DNA from: Limiplasma sp031556335
GTDB taxonomy: Bacteria > Bacillota > Clostridia > Christensenellales > Aristaeellaceae
Reading direction: 5' to 3'
Assembly (NCBI GenBank): GCA_031556335.1
Contig: JAVBTE010000004.1
Coordinates: 1 to 25,583, forward strand
Length of the DNA stretch: 25,583 bases
In this document: piece after piece, positions 1-7,346 of the stretch
How positions within the stretch are numbered: position 1 is the first letter of the stretch
Layout of the letters: each line of letters starts with the position of its first letter
Made by a program: the position numbers and the translations under genes
The notes under the pieces: generated by a model
Databases searched by the model: none
Told to the model about the DNA's origin: nothing
What the model saw: only the letters and a program-made list of their open reading frames with translations

Positions 1-65
1 GAGGGGCTGCCGCCCCTCGACCCCGCTCAGGGCTTTGCCCTGAACCCTTCTTTACACGCGTCACC
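1..65 (+). repeat. Modular hairpin repeat, copy 1 (plus orientation)
   Basis: Two hairpins lie in series: GAGGGGC/GCCCCTC at 1-18 and TCAGGGC/GCCCTGA at 27-43. They are followed by ACCCTTCTTTACACGCG at 44-60. The same order (hairpin, CCCC spacer, hairpin, ACCC-TT-rich tail ending in CGCG) recurs at 135-208 and 3150-3221, so this is a dispersed intergenic element rather than a chance palindrome. It may be cut by the window edge. Its function is not known from the sequence. Confidence 0.6.
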
Positions 66-89
66 AGGCGAAACAATATTTCTAAACTG

Positions 90-130
90 AAATTCCCGGT
101 TGCTGGCAATGGTCAGCAACCGGGAATTTT
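90..130 (+). terminator. Strong hairpin, probable rho-independent terminator
   Basis: A perfect 16-bp inverted repeat (left arm 90-105, right arm 114-129, 8-base loop) is followed on the plus strand by TTTTGTCTTT. It would terminate a plus-strand transcript entering from the left. On the minus strand the trailing T content is weaker, but the stem is long enough to stop read-through from the M20 peptidase operon too. It lies exactly between two convergent copies of the modular repeat. Confidence 0.65.
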
Positions 131-134
131 GTCT

Positions 135-208
135 TTCACCGCGTGAAACGCGGTGAAAAAGGGGTCCAGGGCGAAGCCCTGGTAGGGGGCAGGGGGCAAA
201 GCCCCTGC
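135..208 (-). repeat. Modular hairpin repeat, copy 2 (minus orientation)
   Basis: Read on the minus strand this shows GCAGGGG/CCCCTGC (189-208), then CCAGGGC/GCCCTGG (166-182), then an ACCCCTTTTTCACCGCG tail, and a third hairpin TTCACCGCG/CGCGGTGAA (135-157). This is the same architecture as copies 1 and 3. It faces copy 1, so the two form a convergent pair around the hairpin at 90-130. Confidence 0.6.
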
Positions 209-213
209 AAAAA

Positions 214-1650
214 TCAGCTCATTTTCATCACCCGGATATAAAAGGCCACGGTGTCCCGAATGTGCCCCAGCGGGATGCGCTCGTTGGCGTTGTGGATCAG
301 GCCCCGCTGTTCCTTGCTGAGGGGCATGCCCGAGAAGCGGTACACATGGTCGCAAATGGGCCCGTAATGGCGGCTGTCGCTGGCGGCCAGCATCAGATAG
401 GGGGCCACCAAAACCCCGGGGTAGGTCTGCCGGATGGCGCTGTCAAGCCGGTTCCAGGCATCGTCATAGGTGGCGGACACCTCCGATGGGCCCGTGCCCT
501 GCACCACTTCCACCTTCACCGCGTCGTCGCCGATGGCGGTTTCCAGGCGGCGCTTCACCTGCTCCACGGTTTCCCCGCAGATGATGCGCAGGTTCAGCCC
601 GGCGGTGGCCTGGGTGGGCAGCACATTGTAGGCCTCGGCGGCCTTGGCACGGGTAAAGGCGCAGGTGGTACGCACCAGGGCGTTCAGCTCGCCTCCGCTC
701 ATGCGGCAGATGAGGTTCAACAGCGGCGCAAAGCACCACAGGTTCGCAAAGATCAGCTTGAAGGCAAAGCTGGAGTGCCGCCCCATCACGTCAAACAGCT
801 CCCGGGCAGGCTTGGTCAGCGCAAAGGGCATGGGTTTCGCCGCCAGGCGGCCAATGGCCCGGCTCAGCGTCGCCATGCTCTGGCGCGGCGGCGGCGCGCT
901 GGCATGGCCGCCCTTGGCCGTGGCCGTCACATCCACGCTGATGCTGCCCTTTTCCGCAATGCCAATCAGGGCCGCGCTCTTTTTCACGCCCGGGAACACG
1001 CCCTCCACAATGGCCCCGCCTTCGTCCAGCACAAAGGCCGGCTTCACGCCCCGCTTTTGCAGGGTCTCCACAATGGCCTGGGCATCCTCGCCCATCACCT
1101 CTTCGTCGCCCCCAAAGGCGAAGTAGAGGTCATTTTCCGGCACAAAGCCTTCCTTCAGCAGGGTTTCCGCCGCTTCCAGCACCCCCAGCAGGGTGCACTT
1201 GGTATCCAGGGTGCCCCGGCCCCACAGCTCCCCTTCCTTGATGGCGCCGGAAAAAGGCGGTTCCTGCCATTCCTTTTCCTCCACAGGCACCACATCATAA
1301 TGGGCCATGAACACGGAAGGCGCGTCGGAACGCTTGCCCTTCAGGGTGAACAGCAGCCCATGGGGGCCGATCTCCTCCCGGGCGCACTTTTCATGAACAG
1401 TGGGAAACATCGGCGCCAAAAGGTCCTTGAAGGCCGCGAATTCCTTCTCGTCCACCGTGGTCATGTCGATGTTGCTGACGGTTTTGCAGCGGATCATGGC
1501 CTGCAAATGCTCCGCCGCCGCCTTTTCGTCCACCGAAGCGGGCAAAACCTCGGGAGCGGGCTGCTCCTTGGGAACGAACCGAAACGCGCGGATCACCAAA
1601 GCAGCCAGAAAAACAAGCACCGCAATCAAAACCAAAAGTCCAAGGCTCAT
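214..1650 (-). CDS. Membrane-anchored M20 family metallopeptidase (PM20D1-like)
   Basis: The protein has 478 residues. An N-terminal hydrophobic segment (about residues 3-22) should act as an uncleaved membrane anchor. The rest is an M20 di-zinc amidohydrolase: AHYDVVPV supplies the first metal histidine and aspartate, WGRGTLDTK the bridging aspartate, GGDEEVMG the catalytic Glu-Glu pair, DEGG a later ligand region, and LIHNANERIP near the end the last histidine. This family hydrolyses (and, in PM20D1, can condense) peptide or N-acyl amino-acid bonds; the exact substrate cannot be read from sequence. The start overlaps the stop of the upstream membrane-protein gene by 4 nt (ATGA), so the two are translationally coupled. 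Pairing with two small membrane proteins suggests uptake or processing of small peptides or acyl-amino acids (inference). Confidence 0.85.
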   Translation of the reverse strand: MSLGLLVLIAVLVFLAALVIRAFRFVPKEQPAPEVLPASVDEKAAAEHLQAMIRCKTVSNIDMTTVDEKEFAAFKDLLAPMFPTVHEKCAREEIGPHGLLFTLKGKRSDAPSVFMAHYDVVPVEEKEWQEPPFSGAIKEGELWGRGTLDTKCTLLGVLEAAETLLKEGFVPENDLYFAFGGDEEVMGEDAQAIVETLQKRGVKPAFVLDEGGAIVEGVFPGVKKSAALIGIAEKGSISVDVTATAKGGHASAPPPRQSMATLSRAIGRLAAKPMPFALTKPARELFDVMGRHSSFAFKLIFANLWCFAPLLNLICRMSGGELNALVRTTCAFTRAKAAEAYNVLPTQATAGLNLRIICGETVEQVKRRLETAIGDDAVKVEVVQGTGPSEVSATYDDAWNRLDSAIRQTYPGVLVAPYLMLAASDSRHYGPICDHVYRFSGMPLSKEQRGLIHNANERIPLGHIRDTVAFYIRVMKMS

Positions 1651-2354
1651 TCTGTTTTCGCCTCCCCTGCCGGCTTGTTCAGCAGGCCCTTTTTGTACAA
1701 CACCCGCGCCACGCCAATGGCGATCAGCGCCCCCACGGGCACCAAAATGCCCACGCTGGTGGAAAGCCCCGGCACCAGCAGGAACAGGATGATCATAAAC
1801 GCCAAGGGCGCAATGGACAGCTTCACATTCTTGGAAACGAACACCGCGCCCAGGGCCCCGAAAAGAGCGGGCAGGATGTTGTCAAAGGCGGGTTTCAGCG
1901 TGGGGGATTCCAGCACGGGGCGCAGATAGCTCAGCCCCATCACCCCCAGGGCAATCACCAGCGTGGTCACAATGGAACTGGTGGCGATGGCGATGGTGGA
2001 AATGGCCTCCCCTTCCTCGCTTCCGGCCTTCACCTTGGCCGCCTCCATGGCGTTGAGGGCACAGGGCACTTTCAGGTTGGTGAGGTTGCCGGTCACAAAG
2101 CCCAGGTAGGTACCGCCGGTGCCCAGCATGGGCGCAAAGGTAAACACCTCAATGACGCCCACCGTCCAAAACATGGGCGCCACCCCCAAAAGGCCACGCA
2201 GCACGTCCGTCAGGGCGGGCCAGGCGTCATAATACACGCAAATGGCCACCGGAACGGCGATCAACAGAAACAGGGCCATGCCCATCCACAGGCGGCCATA
2301 CAAATGCACGCTGCTTTCATAAGCGGAAAGATTGGTTGCTTGCTCTTTTTTCAT
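1647..2354 (-). CDS. Multispanning membrane protein, partner of the DUF5058-like protein
   Basis: A 235-residue, very hydrophobic protein with a charged N-terminus (MKKEQATNLS) and about five or six predicted membrane segments. A conserved-looking stretch around residues 70-140 contains APMLGTGGTYLGF, a Leu-Lys-Val-Pro turn and GEAISTIAIATSSIV. Proteins of this kind are sometimes labelled as channel-like, but I cannot verify that. It lies 13 nt after the DUF5058-like gene and overlaps the M20 peptidase start by 4 nt, so the three form an operon. Its core seems to align with the core of the neighbouring protein, suggesting two halves of one transporter (see findings). The function is unproven. 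Confidence 0.75.
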   Translation of the reverse strand: MKKEQATNLSAYESSVHLYGRLWMGMALFLLIAVPVAICVYYDAWPALTDVLRGLLGVAPMFWTVGVIEVFTFAPMLGTGGTYLGFVTGNLTNLKVPCALNAMEAAKVKAGSEEGEAISTIAIATSSIVTTLVIALGVMGLSYLRPVLESPTLKPAFDNILPALFGALGAVFVSKNVKLSIAPLAFMIILFLLVPGLSTSVGILVPVGALIAIGVARVLYKKGLLNKPAGEAKTE

Positions 2355-2367
2355 CTTATCTCCCTCC

Positions 2368-3099
2368 TTACGCCATCAGGGCCGTGATGGGAATGCTCAG
2401 CACCATGGCCCCCAGCATGCACAAGGGCAATGCGTACTGCTCCAGCCAGCCCCACTTGCATTTTTTAATGAGCACGCCGCACACCGCCATCAGCGCCGCC
2501 GAACACAGGGCCACCGCAATGGGAATGAATCCCGGCAGACCGCTTTTCACCTTGGCGAACAGCAGGCCCACAAAGGCGGAGATCATGCCCAAAAACAGGC
2601 TGTCCATCACGATTTCGCCCCACCGCTTGTCCTTAGCGGTGAGGGAATGCACCCCGCTTTGGATCTTCTTGAGGCCAAACAGAATCAAAATCAGGCCGGA
2701 AATAATGCCCAGGGTCATGACCCAGGCGATGACTGCGAACACCTTGGGGTCGGTAATGGCCTGCACGTTTTGGGTCAGATCCACCCCCATGCTGCCCGCG
2801 GCCACGGTGGCGGCGGGCAGTTCGTAGGTGACCGCCCCAATCACGCTAAGCCGCAGCCAGGGAAAAGGCAGGCCCAAAAACTGGCTGAGCGAAATAACGC
2901 CCACCAGAATGGAAATGGCAGGGGCCACCGTAAACAGGGCGCTGGAAAAGATGGTTTTGCGGATCACCGCCTGCCCGATGCCCAGCCCCCTGGCCCTTTT
3001 GATGGCCTTCGCCATAAAAAAGACCGACTGCGCAATGACGAACAGCAACACCACCCCGGTTACGGCGTACAAAAACGGATCATTGACATTGAACGGCAC
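2368..3099 (-). CDS. DUF5058-like integral membrane protein
   Basis: The protein has 243 residues and starts with GTG at 3097-3099, preceded by a good AGGAGGAA site at 3105-3112. It opens MPFNVNDPFLYAVTGVVLL and has about six membrane segments, with a central TYELPAATVAAGSMG stretch. From memory this resembles the DUF5058 family, which has no assigned biochemical function. It is the first gene of a three-gene operon with the second membrane protein and the M20 peptidase. Inference: together they move and process a small peptide-like substrate at the membrane. Family naming rests on recall, so the name is less certain than the coding call. Confidence 0.75.
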   Translation of the reverse strand: MPFNVNDPFLYAVTGVVLLFVIAQSVFFMAKAIKRARGLGIGQAVIRKTIFSSALFTVAPAISILVGVISLSQFLGLPFPWLRLSVIGAVTYELPAATVAAGSMGVDLTQNVQAITDPKVFAVIAWVMTLGIISGLILILFGLKKIQSGVHSLTAKDKRWGEIVMDSLFLGMISAFVGLLFAKVKSGLPGFIPIAVALCSAALMAVCGVLIKKCKWGWLEQYALPLCMLGAMVLSIPITALMA

Positions 3100-3149
3100 A
3101 GAGATTCCTCCTTTTGTGTTGAGTGATGGGGGACGCTTAGGGGGGACGG

Positions 3150-3221
3150 TTTAGGGGCTTCGCCCCTAAAACCCCACCAGGGGCACGCCCCTGGACCCTT
3201 CATTGACCGCGCTACGCGCGG
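3150..3221 (+). repeat. Modular hairpin repeat, copy 3 (plus orientation)
   Basis: Three hairpins in series: TTAGGGGC/GCCCCTAA (3151-3169), CCAGGGGC/GCCCCTGG with a two-base loop (3177-3194), and CCGCG/CGCGG (3207-3221). An ACCCTTCATTGACCGCG tail (3195-3211) links the last two. This is the fullest plus-strand copy of the element also present at 1-65 and 135-208. It sits in the leader of the DUF5058-like operon. Confidence 0.65.
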
Positions 3222-3268
3222 CCCAGATACCCATTGAAATAGTCCATTGTTTGTCCCATGTGGTTTTC

Positions 3269-3316
3269 TTGGAGGGGGTCCGGGGGAACTTTCTTTTGCA
3301 AAAAGAAGGTTCCCCC
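3269..3316 (-). repeat. Variant hairpin repeat, copy 4 (minus orientation)
   Basis: Read on the minus strand, a long imperfect hairpin (arms 3282-3297 and 3300-3316, GGGGGAAC-type arms with an A/T-rich top) is followed by GGACCCCCTCCAAGAAAACC. This resembles the hairpin plus GGACCCC tail of copies 2 and 3 but with a different stem. It faces copy 3, so a convergent pair again occupies this intergenic space. It might also terminate pdp transcription, which ends at 3348 on the minus strand. Confidence 0.5.
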
Positions 3317-3347
3317 GTATCCGTTCCCCTGCGTCCTTCTCCCCCGG

Positions 3348-4673
3348 TCACAGCCGCTTCACGCTCTCCCCTGTCACGATGGCATGCACCAGTTTCAGGG
3401 GCTGGACTTTGCCATCCCCAATGCGGAGGGCCTTTTGAATGCTTTGGATGGCTGCGGCGGCGCTTTCCTCGTCCTTGGCGTGGACGGTGGCCAGGGGTTG
3501 GCCCGCTTCCACCTTGTCGCCCACGCGGCAATGCAGCACAAAGCCCACGCTGTGGTCAATGGCATCGGTTTTTTCCTTGCGGCCCGCGCCCATGGCCTGG
3601 GCGGTGTTGCCCAGCAGCACGGTGTCCATCTCCTGCACAAAGCCGCCCACAGGCGCGGGCGCTTCGCGCTTCACCTGGGCCTTTGGAAGCCGGTCCACAT
3701 CGTGGCATACTTCGGGGTCTCCGCCCTGGGCCTGAATCATCATGGCCAGGCGCTTCAGCCCTTCGCCGGAGGAAAGGGCGGCCTCCAGCTTGGCTTTCGC
3801 CTCGGCCATGTCCTTGGCGGCGCCGCCCAATAGCAGCATATGGCCGCCAAGCTCCAGCGAAACCTCCAGCAGCGGGCCTTTCACCCGGCCCGCCAGCACG
3901 TCGATGGCCTCCTTCACCTCCAGGGCATTCCCCACATGGCTGCCCAGGGGCTCGCCCATGTCCGTCACCAGGGCCACCATGCGACGGCCCGCGTCTTCGC
4001 CAATGCGCACCATGCACTGGGCCAGCTCAATGCTCTCTTCCAGGCTGTGCATAATGGCCCCCGCGCCGGTTTTCACATCCAGCACAATGGCCTTGGCCCC
4101 GCTGGCCAGCTTCTTGCTCATGATGCTGCCCGCAATCAGCGGCAGGCTATCCACAGTGGAGGTCACGTCCCGCAGGGCGTACATGGCGCCGTCGGCGGGG
4201 GCCAGGTTTTTGCTCTGCCCCACCACCGCGCAGCCGATGTCCCCCACCTGGGCAATGAAGCGGTCCAAGCTCAGCTTGGTTTCAAAGCCTTCAATGCTTT
4301 CCAGCTTGTCCAGGGTGCCGCCGGTATGGCCCAGGCCCCGGCCGCTCATTTTGGCCACGGGCACCCCGCAGGCCGCCACCAGGGGCACCAGCACCAGCGT
4401 GGTGGTGTCCCCCACGCCGCCGGTAGAATGTTTGTCCGTGGGAATGCCGCGGATGGCCGACAAGTCCGCCATGTCGCCGGAGCGGGCCATGGCCAGCGTC
4501 ATCTCCTTGGTTTCTTCCCGGTTCATGCCGTTGAGGCGAATGGCCATCAGCAGGGCGGCCAGCTGATAATCCTTCACCTGTTCCCGGGCCGCTCCCTGCA
4601 CAAAAAAGTCGATATCCTCCGCCGTCAGGGGCTCTCCCAGCTTCTTTTTTTCAATGATGTCAATGATGTTCAT
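3348..4673 (-). CDS. pdp: Pyrimidine-nucleoside phosphorylase
   Basis: A 441-residue cytosolic enzyme that phosphorolyses thymidine, uridine or deoxyuridine to the base plus (deoxy)ribose-1-phosphate in nucleoside salvage. The phosphate-binding DKHSTGGVGD lies at residues 80-89, and the family signature from SGRGLGHTGGT to the following D-K-L-E spans 110-125. The alpha domain is followed by the glycine-rich central domain and a C-terminal domain. Length fits the Firmicutes Pdp family (around 435). The start at 4671-4673 (MNIIDIIEKKKLGE) was preferred over an upstream in-frame start because it matches the family N-terminus and has a GGAAAGG site about 11 nt upstream. Pdp rather than strict thymidine phosphorylase (DeoA) is likely from the Gram-positive context, but sequence alone does not fix specificity. 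Confidence 0.93.
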   Translation of the reverse strand: MNIIDIIEKKKLGEPLTAEDIDFFVQGAAREQVKDYQLAALLMAIRLNGMNREETKEMTLAMARSGDMADLSAIRGIPTDKHSTGGVGDTTTLVLVPLVAACGVPVAKMSGRGLGHTGGTLDKLESIEGFETKLSLDRFIAQVGDIGCAVVGQSKNLAPADGAMYALRDVTSTVDSLPLIAGSIMSKKLASGAKAIVLDVKTGAGAIMHSLEESIELAQCMVRIGEDAGRRMVALVTDMGEPLGSHVGNALEVKEAIDVLAGRVKGPLLEVSLELGGHMLLLGGAAKDMAEAKAKLEAALSSGEGLKRLAMMIQAQGGDPEVCHDVDRLPKAQVKREAPAPVGGFVQEMDTVLLGNTAQAMGAGRKEKTDAIDHSVGFVLHCRVGDKVEAGQPLATVHAKDEESAAAAIQSIQKALRIGDGKVQPLKLVHAIVTGESVKRL

Positions 4674-4752
4674 CCTCTGCGCACCTTTCCTTCCGCCGCA
4701 ATGTCCAAAAAAGCGGGCGGGCACCGAAAACATCGATGCCCGCCGGGGTCCC

Positions 4753-5460
4753 TTACATCTGGATGATCATCCGTCCGCAGGTTTCGCATTCGATGATCTT
4801 CGCTCCGCTTTTGATGTTGCGCAAGGTAACGGAGGGCAAACTCATATTGCAGCCGCCGCACTGGTCGCCGATGAGCCGGGCGATGGGCGGCACGCTATGC
4901 TGTTTGATGAGCAGGTATTTCTCCATCAATGGCCCTTCAATGCCCTTGGCCTTATCCTGGGCCGCCTTCCGCTTCTCTTCCAGGGCCTTCATCTGGTCCT
5001 TGTATTCCGCCTCGTAGGTCACCTTTTGCTTGTCGTACTCGGCCTTCACCTTGGCGTACTTCATGCGGATGTCCTTTTCCAGGCGGTCCCGCTCGGCGGC
5101 GTCCTTCTGGATGCGCTTCATTTCCTGCTCATAGCTGGTGATGCCGCTGAGCAGCTTTTGCGCGTCCCGGCTAAGCTCCTTGGCCTGCTCCAGGGTTTCC
5201 GGGGGGTGGTCGCCCATGCGCTTTTGCAGCAGGGAAAGCTGCTCTTCCAAGCGGCTGATGGCATCCTTGATCACATCCACGCGATCCACCATCTCGCCCA
5301 CTTCTTCTTCCATCTTCTTCACCGCGTCCTGCTGCTCCAGCAAAAACTCACGGTTCTTCATCAGCGCAAGCCTTGTGGGGGCGCGCTTGATTTCGCTTTC
5401 CAGCGCGTCCGCCTCCATGTCCGCCTGTTGGAATTGCCAGAGCATTTCAATCTGTTCCAT
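4753..5460 (-). CDS. C4-type zinc-ribbon protein with long coiled coil
   Basis: The protein has 235 residues. Residues from about 10 to 180 are a heptad-rich, highly charged coiled coil. The C-terminus carries two CxxC knuckles (CGGC and CETC) that form a zinc ribbon, the arrangement of the zf-RING_7 / DUF164-like family. The biochemical role in bacteria is unknown; a nucleic-acid or scaffold role is a guess. It overlaps the 3' end of the Nif3-like gene by 14 nt and has its own AGGAGGT site just upstream of the ATG at 5458-5460, so the pair is co-transcribed. This Nif3 / zinc-ribbon neighbourhood is common in Firmicutes. Confidence 0.85.
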   Translation of the reverse strand: MEQIEMLWQFQQADMEADALESEIKRAPTRLALMKNREFLLEQQDAVKKMEEEVGEMVDRVDVIKDAISRLEEQLSLLQKRMGDHPPETLEQAKELSRDAQKLLSGITSYEQEMKRIQKDAAERDRLEKDIRMKYAKVKAEYDKQKVTYEAEYKDQMKALEEKRKAAQDKAKGIEGPLMEKYLLIKQHSVPPIARLIGDQCGGCNMSLPSVTLRNIKSGAKIIECETCGRMIIQM

Positions 5461-6274
5461 GTGTACCTCCTCGTACTGCTTGGCCGTATTGCGGGGCTCC
5501 GAGAGCGCCCCAAAACGGAATATGGGGAAACAGCATGGGCTGAACCTGCCAGCAGGCCTTTGCCGCCGCCGTTTGAAACCTTTGAAAAAGCGCCCTTAGG
5601 CCGATGATCTCCGTGGCGAAATGCCCGGCCTCCAGCACCACCAGGCCCCGCCCGCAAACGTCGAGCAGCTCGTGATGCTTGATTTCGCCCACCACATAGG
5701 CCTGGGCCCCAGCCAGCAGGGCGGTATCCGCCTCCGCGCCGCAGGCCCCCGGCCCCACCGCCGCCCGGGTGATGGGCCCCTCCCCGTCGCCATAGCGGCG
5801 AAGGGGGCTTTGCAGACGCTCCTGCACAAAATTCGCCAGCTCGTCCGCCGCCATGGGCCGCTTCAGCGTCCCCATGCGGATGTACTCGCCCACGGGGGCC
5901 ACGCCGCCAAGCTCCAGGGCCTGGGCCAGGGAATCCCCCGTCCCGCCCGGGGCCTTGTCAAAATTGGTATGGGCGGCAATCAGGTTCACCCGGTTGCCGG
6001 CCAAGGTGCAAAGGGCTTGGCCCTCCGGCAGGGTATAGTCTATGCGGCGAATGCCCCCAAACATGAGCGGATGATGGACCACCACCAACTCCGCGCCCAG
6101 GCGGACGGCCTCCCTGGCCACCTCCGGGGTAGCGTCCAGGGCAAACAGAACCTTTTGGACCGTCACGGCCCTGTCGCCCAGCAGCAGCCCCGCGTTGTCA
6201 AAATCCTCGGCGGTATCAAAGGGCGCAAAGCTGTCCAGCCAGTCGTAAACCGTTTGCACGCTGATCTGCGCCAT
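5447..6274 (-). CDS. Nif3-like dinuclear metal-centre protein (DUF34 / YqfO family)
   Basis: A 275-residue member of the Nif3/DUF34 family. Metal-site motifs are visible: HHPLMFGG near residue 65, HTNFDK near residue 98, and a C-terminal GEIKHHELLD plus AGHFATE that supplies the last ligands. It lacks the long PII-like insert found in some family members, so it is the short form. The start at 6272-6274 (MAQISVQTVYDWLD) is set by an AGGAGGG site 6 nt upstream; the open frame extends further but that extension overlaps trmK. The family role is debated (metal insertion or hydrolase activity, linked to nucleotide or folate chemistry). It lies 35 nt after trmK, the usual trmK-yqfO order of Firmicutes. 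Confidence 0.9.
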   Translation of the reverse strand: MAQISVQTVYDWLDSFAPFDTAEDFDNAGLLLGDRAVTVQKVLFALDATPEVAREAVRLGAELVVVHHPLMFGGIRRIDYTLPEGQALCTLAGNRVNLIAAHTNFDKAPGGTGDSLAQALELGGVAPVGEYIRMGTLKRPMAADELANFVQERLQSPLRRYGDGEGPITRAAVGPGACGAEADTALLAGAQAYVVGEIKHHELLDVCGRGLVVLEAGHFATEIIGLRALFQRFQTAAAKACWQVQPMLFPHIPFWGALGAPQYGQAVRGGTHGTD

Positions 6275-6309
6275 GGAACGCCCTCCTTTACGGTCTTTTG
6301 CCTGTTTTT

Positions 6310-7101
6310 TCAAGCTTCCGCAGCGGGCGGGTCCCCACAGGCCCCGGCAAGCTCTTCCCGCACATAGGCAAGCTCCCGCTGAACAGCGAAAAAACGCTCC
6401 CGGTCCTTTGCCCGCCCGGCGGCCTCCATGGCCTCCCAGGCCTTTTGCAAAAGCGGTTCCCTGGCTTTCAGCCAGCAAAGCCACTCCGGGGATCGCCGCG
6501 CCATCAACAGGGGGCCCAGCAGCAACTCCTTTTCGGTATAGCCCCCTTCGCCCTGCCGGGCCGGGGACGCCCGCAAAAGCACATACAAACGGTTCGACGC
6601 TTCCGCGATTTGTTCCTCCCTCAGGCGGTAGCCAATCTTCACAAGGGTCTGCCGCACCAGGGGGCATTCCGTGTGGGGGCCCAGCACCAGCTGGGCTCCG
6701 GCCAGGGCGTGGCTGCCCCGCTCCAAAATGCCCGCCAGGGTATCGCCGCCCATGCCCAGAACGCAAACCACGTCCGCCCGTCCCGTTGGCAGCGCCTTCA
6801 GCGCCTTCAAACCGTCCGCCACCGCGAAGGTGGCTTTCTCCTCAAGGCCCTGGTCTTTCAGATGCTTCCGGGCCTTCCCAAGGGCCTTTTCACTGACGTC
6901 CGCCACCAGCGTGTGCCCGGCCCGGCCGCTTTTCAGCAGCGCCGCGCTCAGCTTGCCGTGGTCCGCCCCGATATCGGCGCACACCCCGCAGGGGGAAATC
7001 ATGGCAAAGGCGGCGTTCAGCCGCCCGTCTAGCTTGGGGAGCCGCTTCGGGTTCGTGTGCCCCGCAGCCGATCCCGCTTCATTCTGCTTCAAAGGGTTCA
7101 C
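6310..7101 (-). CDS. trmK: tRNA (adenine-22-N1)-methyltransferase
   Basis: TrmK uses S-adenosylmethionine to methylate N1 of A22 in tRNA. The first two-thirds are a class I Rossmann methyltransferase: CADIGADHGKL is the SAM-binding motif I, VADVSEKAL the acidic strand-2 end, and VLGMGGDTLAGIL the catalytic-loop region typical of this family. The last part is the helical C-terminal domain seen in TrmK. I chose the GTG at 7099-7101, preceded by AGGAAAAAGACGG, giving 263 residues. A TTG at 7152 would add 17 basic residues not expected in the family. It is the first gene after the promoter at 7182-7210, and Nif3-like follows at 35 nt. Confidence 0.88.
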   Translation of the reverse strand: MNPLKQNEAGSAAGHTNPKRLPKLDGRLNAAFAMISPCGVCADIGADHGKLSAALLKSGRAGHTLVADVSEKALGKARKHLKDQGLEEKATFAVADGLKALKALPTGRADVVCVLGMGGDTLAGILERGSHALAGAQLVLGPHTECPLVRQTLVKIGYRLREEQIAEASNRLYVLLRASPARQGEGGYTEKELLLGPLLMARRSPEWLCWLKAREPLLQKAWEAMEAAGRAKDRERFFAVQRELAYVREELAGACGDPPAAEA

Positions 7102-7181
7102 CCGTCTTTTTCCTGGTTTTCCCGCTTTTCCACTGGCCGCGGACAGAAACAAAAAACCAGCCTGCGCAACGCATACGGAAC

Positions 7182-7210
7182 ATTATAGCGCACATTGGCC
7201 TTCTTGGCAA
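7182..7210 (-). promoter_or_regulatory. Sigma-A promoter for the trmK operon
   Basis: On the minus strand a TTGCCA -35 box (7205-7210) is followed by exactly 17 bases and a perfect TATAAT -10 box (7182-7187). Transcription should start near 7175, about 75 nt upstream of the chosen trmK start. It lies just past the rpoD terminator, so trmK, Nif3-like and the zinc-ribbon gene, perhaps with pdp, form a unit separate from rpoD. Confidence 0.8.
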
Positions 7211-7293
7211 CCATTGGCCCCATGGGGGCTTTGCCGCCGCCGATACACGCCTTTCTTCTTTCGCTGCCAGGGGAAGGTTTTCCTGCCTTTTTG

Positions 7294-7334
7294 CAAACAA
7301 AAGCGGCAGGCGTAACGCTTGCCGCTTTTGTTTG
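7294..7334 (-). terminator. Rho-independent terminator after rpoD
   Basis: A 19-bp stem (7294-7312 with 7316-7334, one mismatch, 3-base loop) starts 12 nt past the rpoD stop codon. The descending arm ends in CTTTTGTTTG on the minus strand, giving the T-rich tail. The stem is rich in A on the other side, so it could act in both directions. Confidence 0.8.
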
Positions 7335-7346
7335 GAGGGAAACCCC

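Noticed and set aside
262..1929. A 555-codon plus-strand open frame antisense to the M20 peptidase and its neighbour
   Set aside because: Composition is histidine/glycine/glutamine-rich with no domain pattern. It is the usual shadow of a GC-rich gene in the opposite strand, while the minus-strand frame has clear catalytic motifs.
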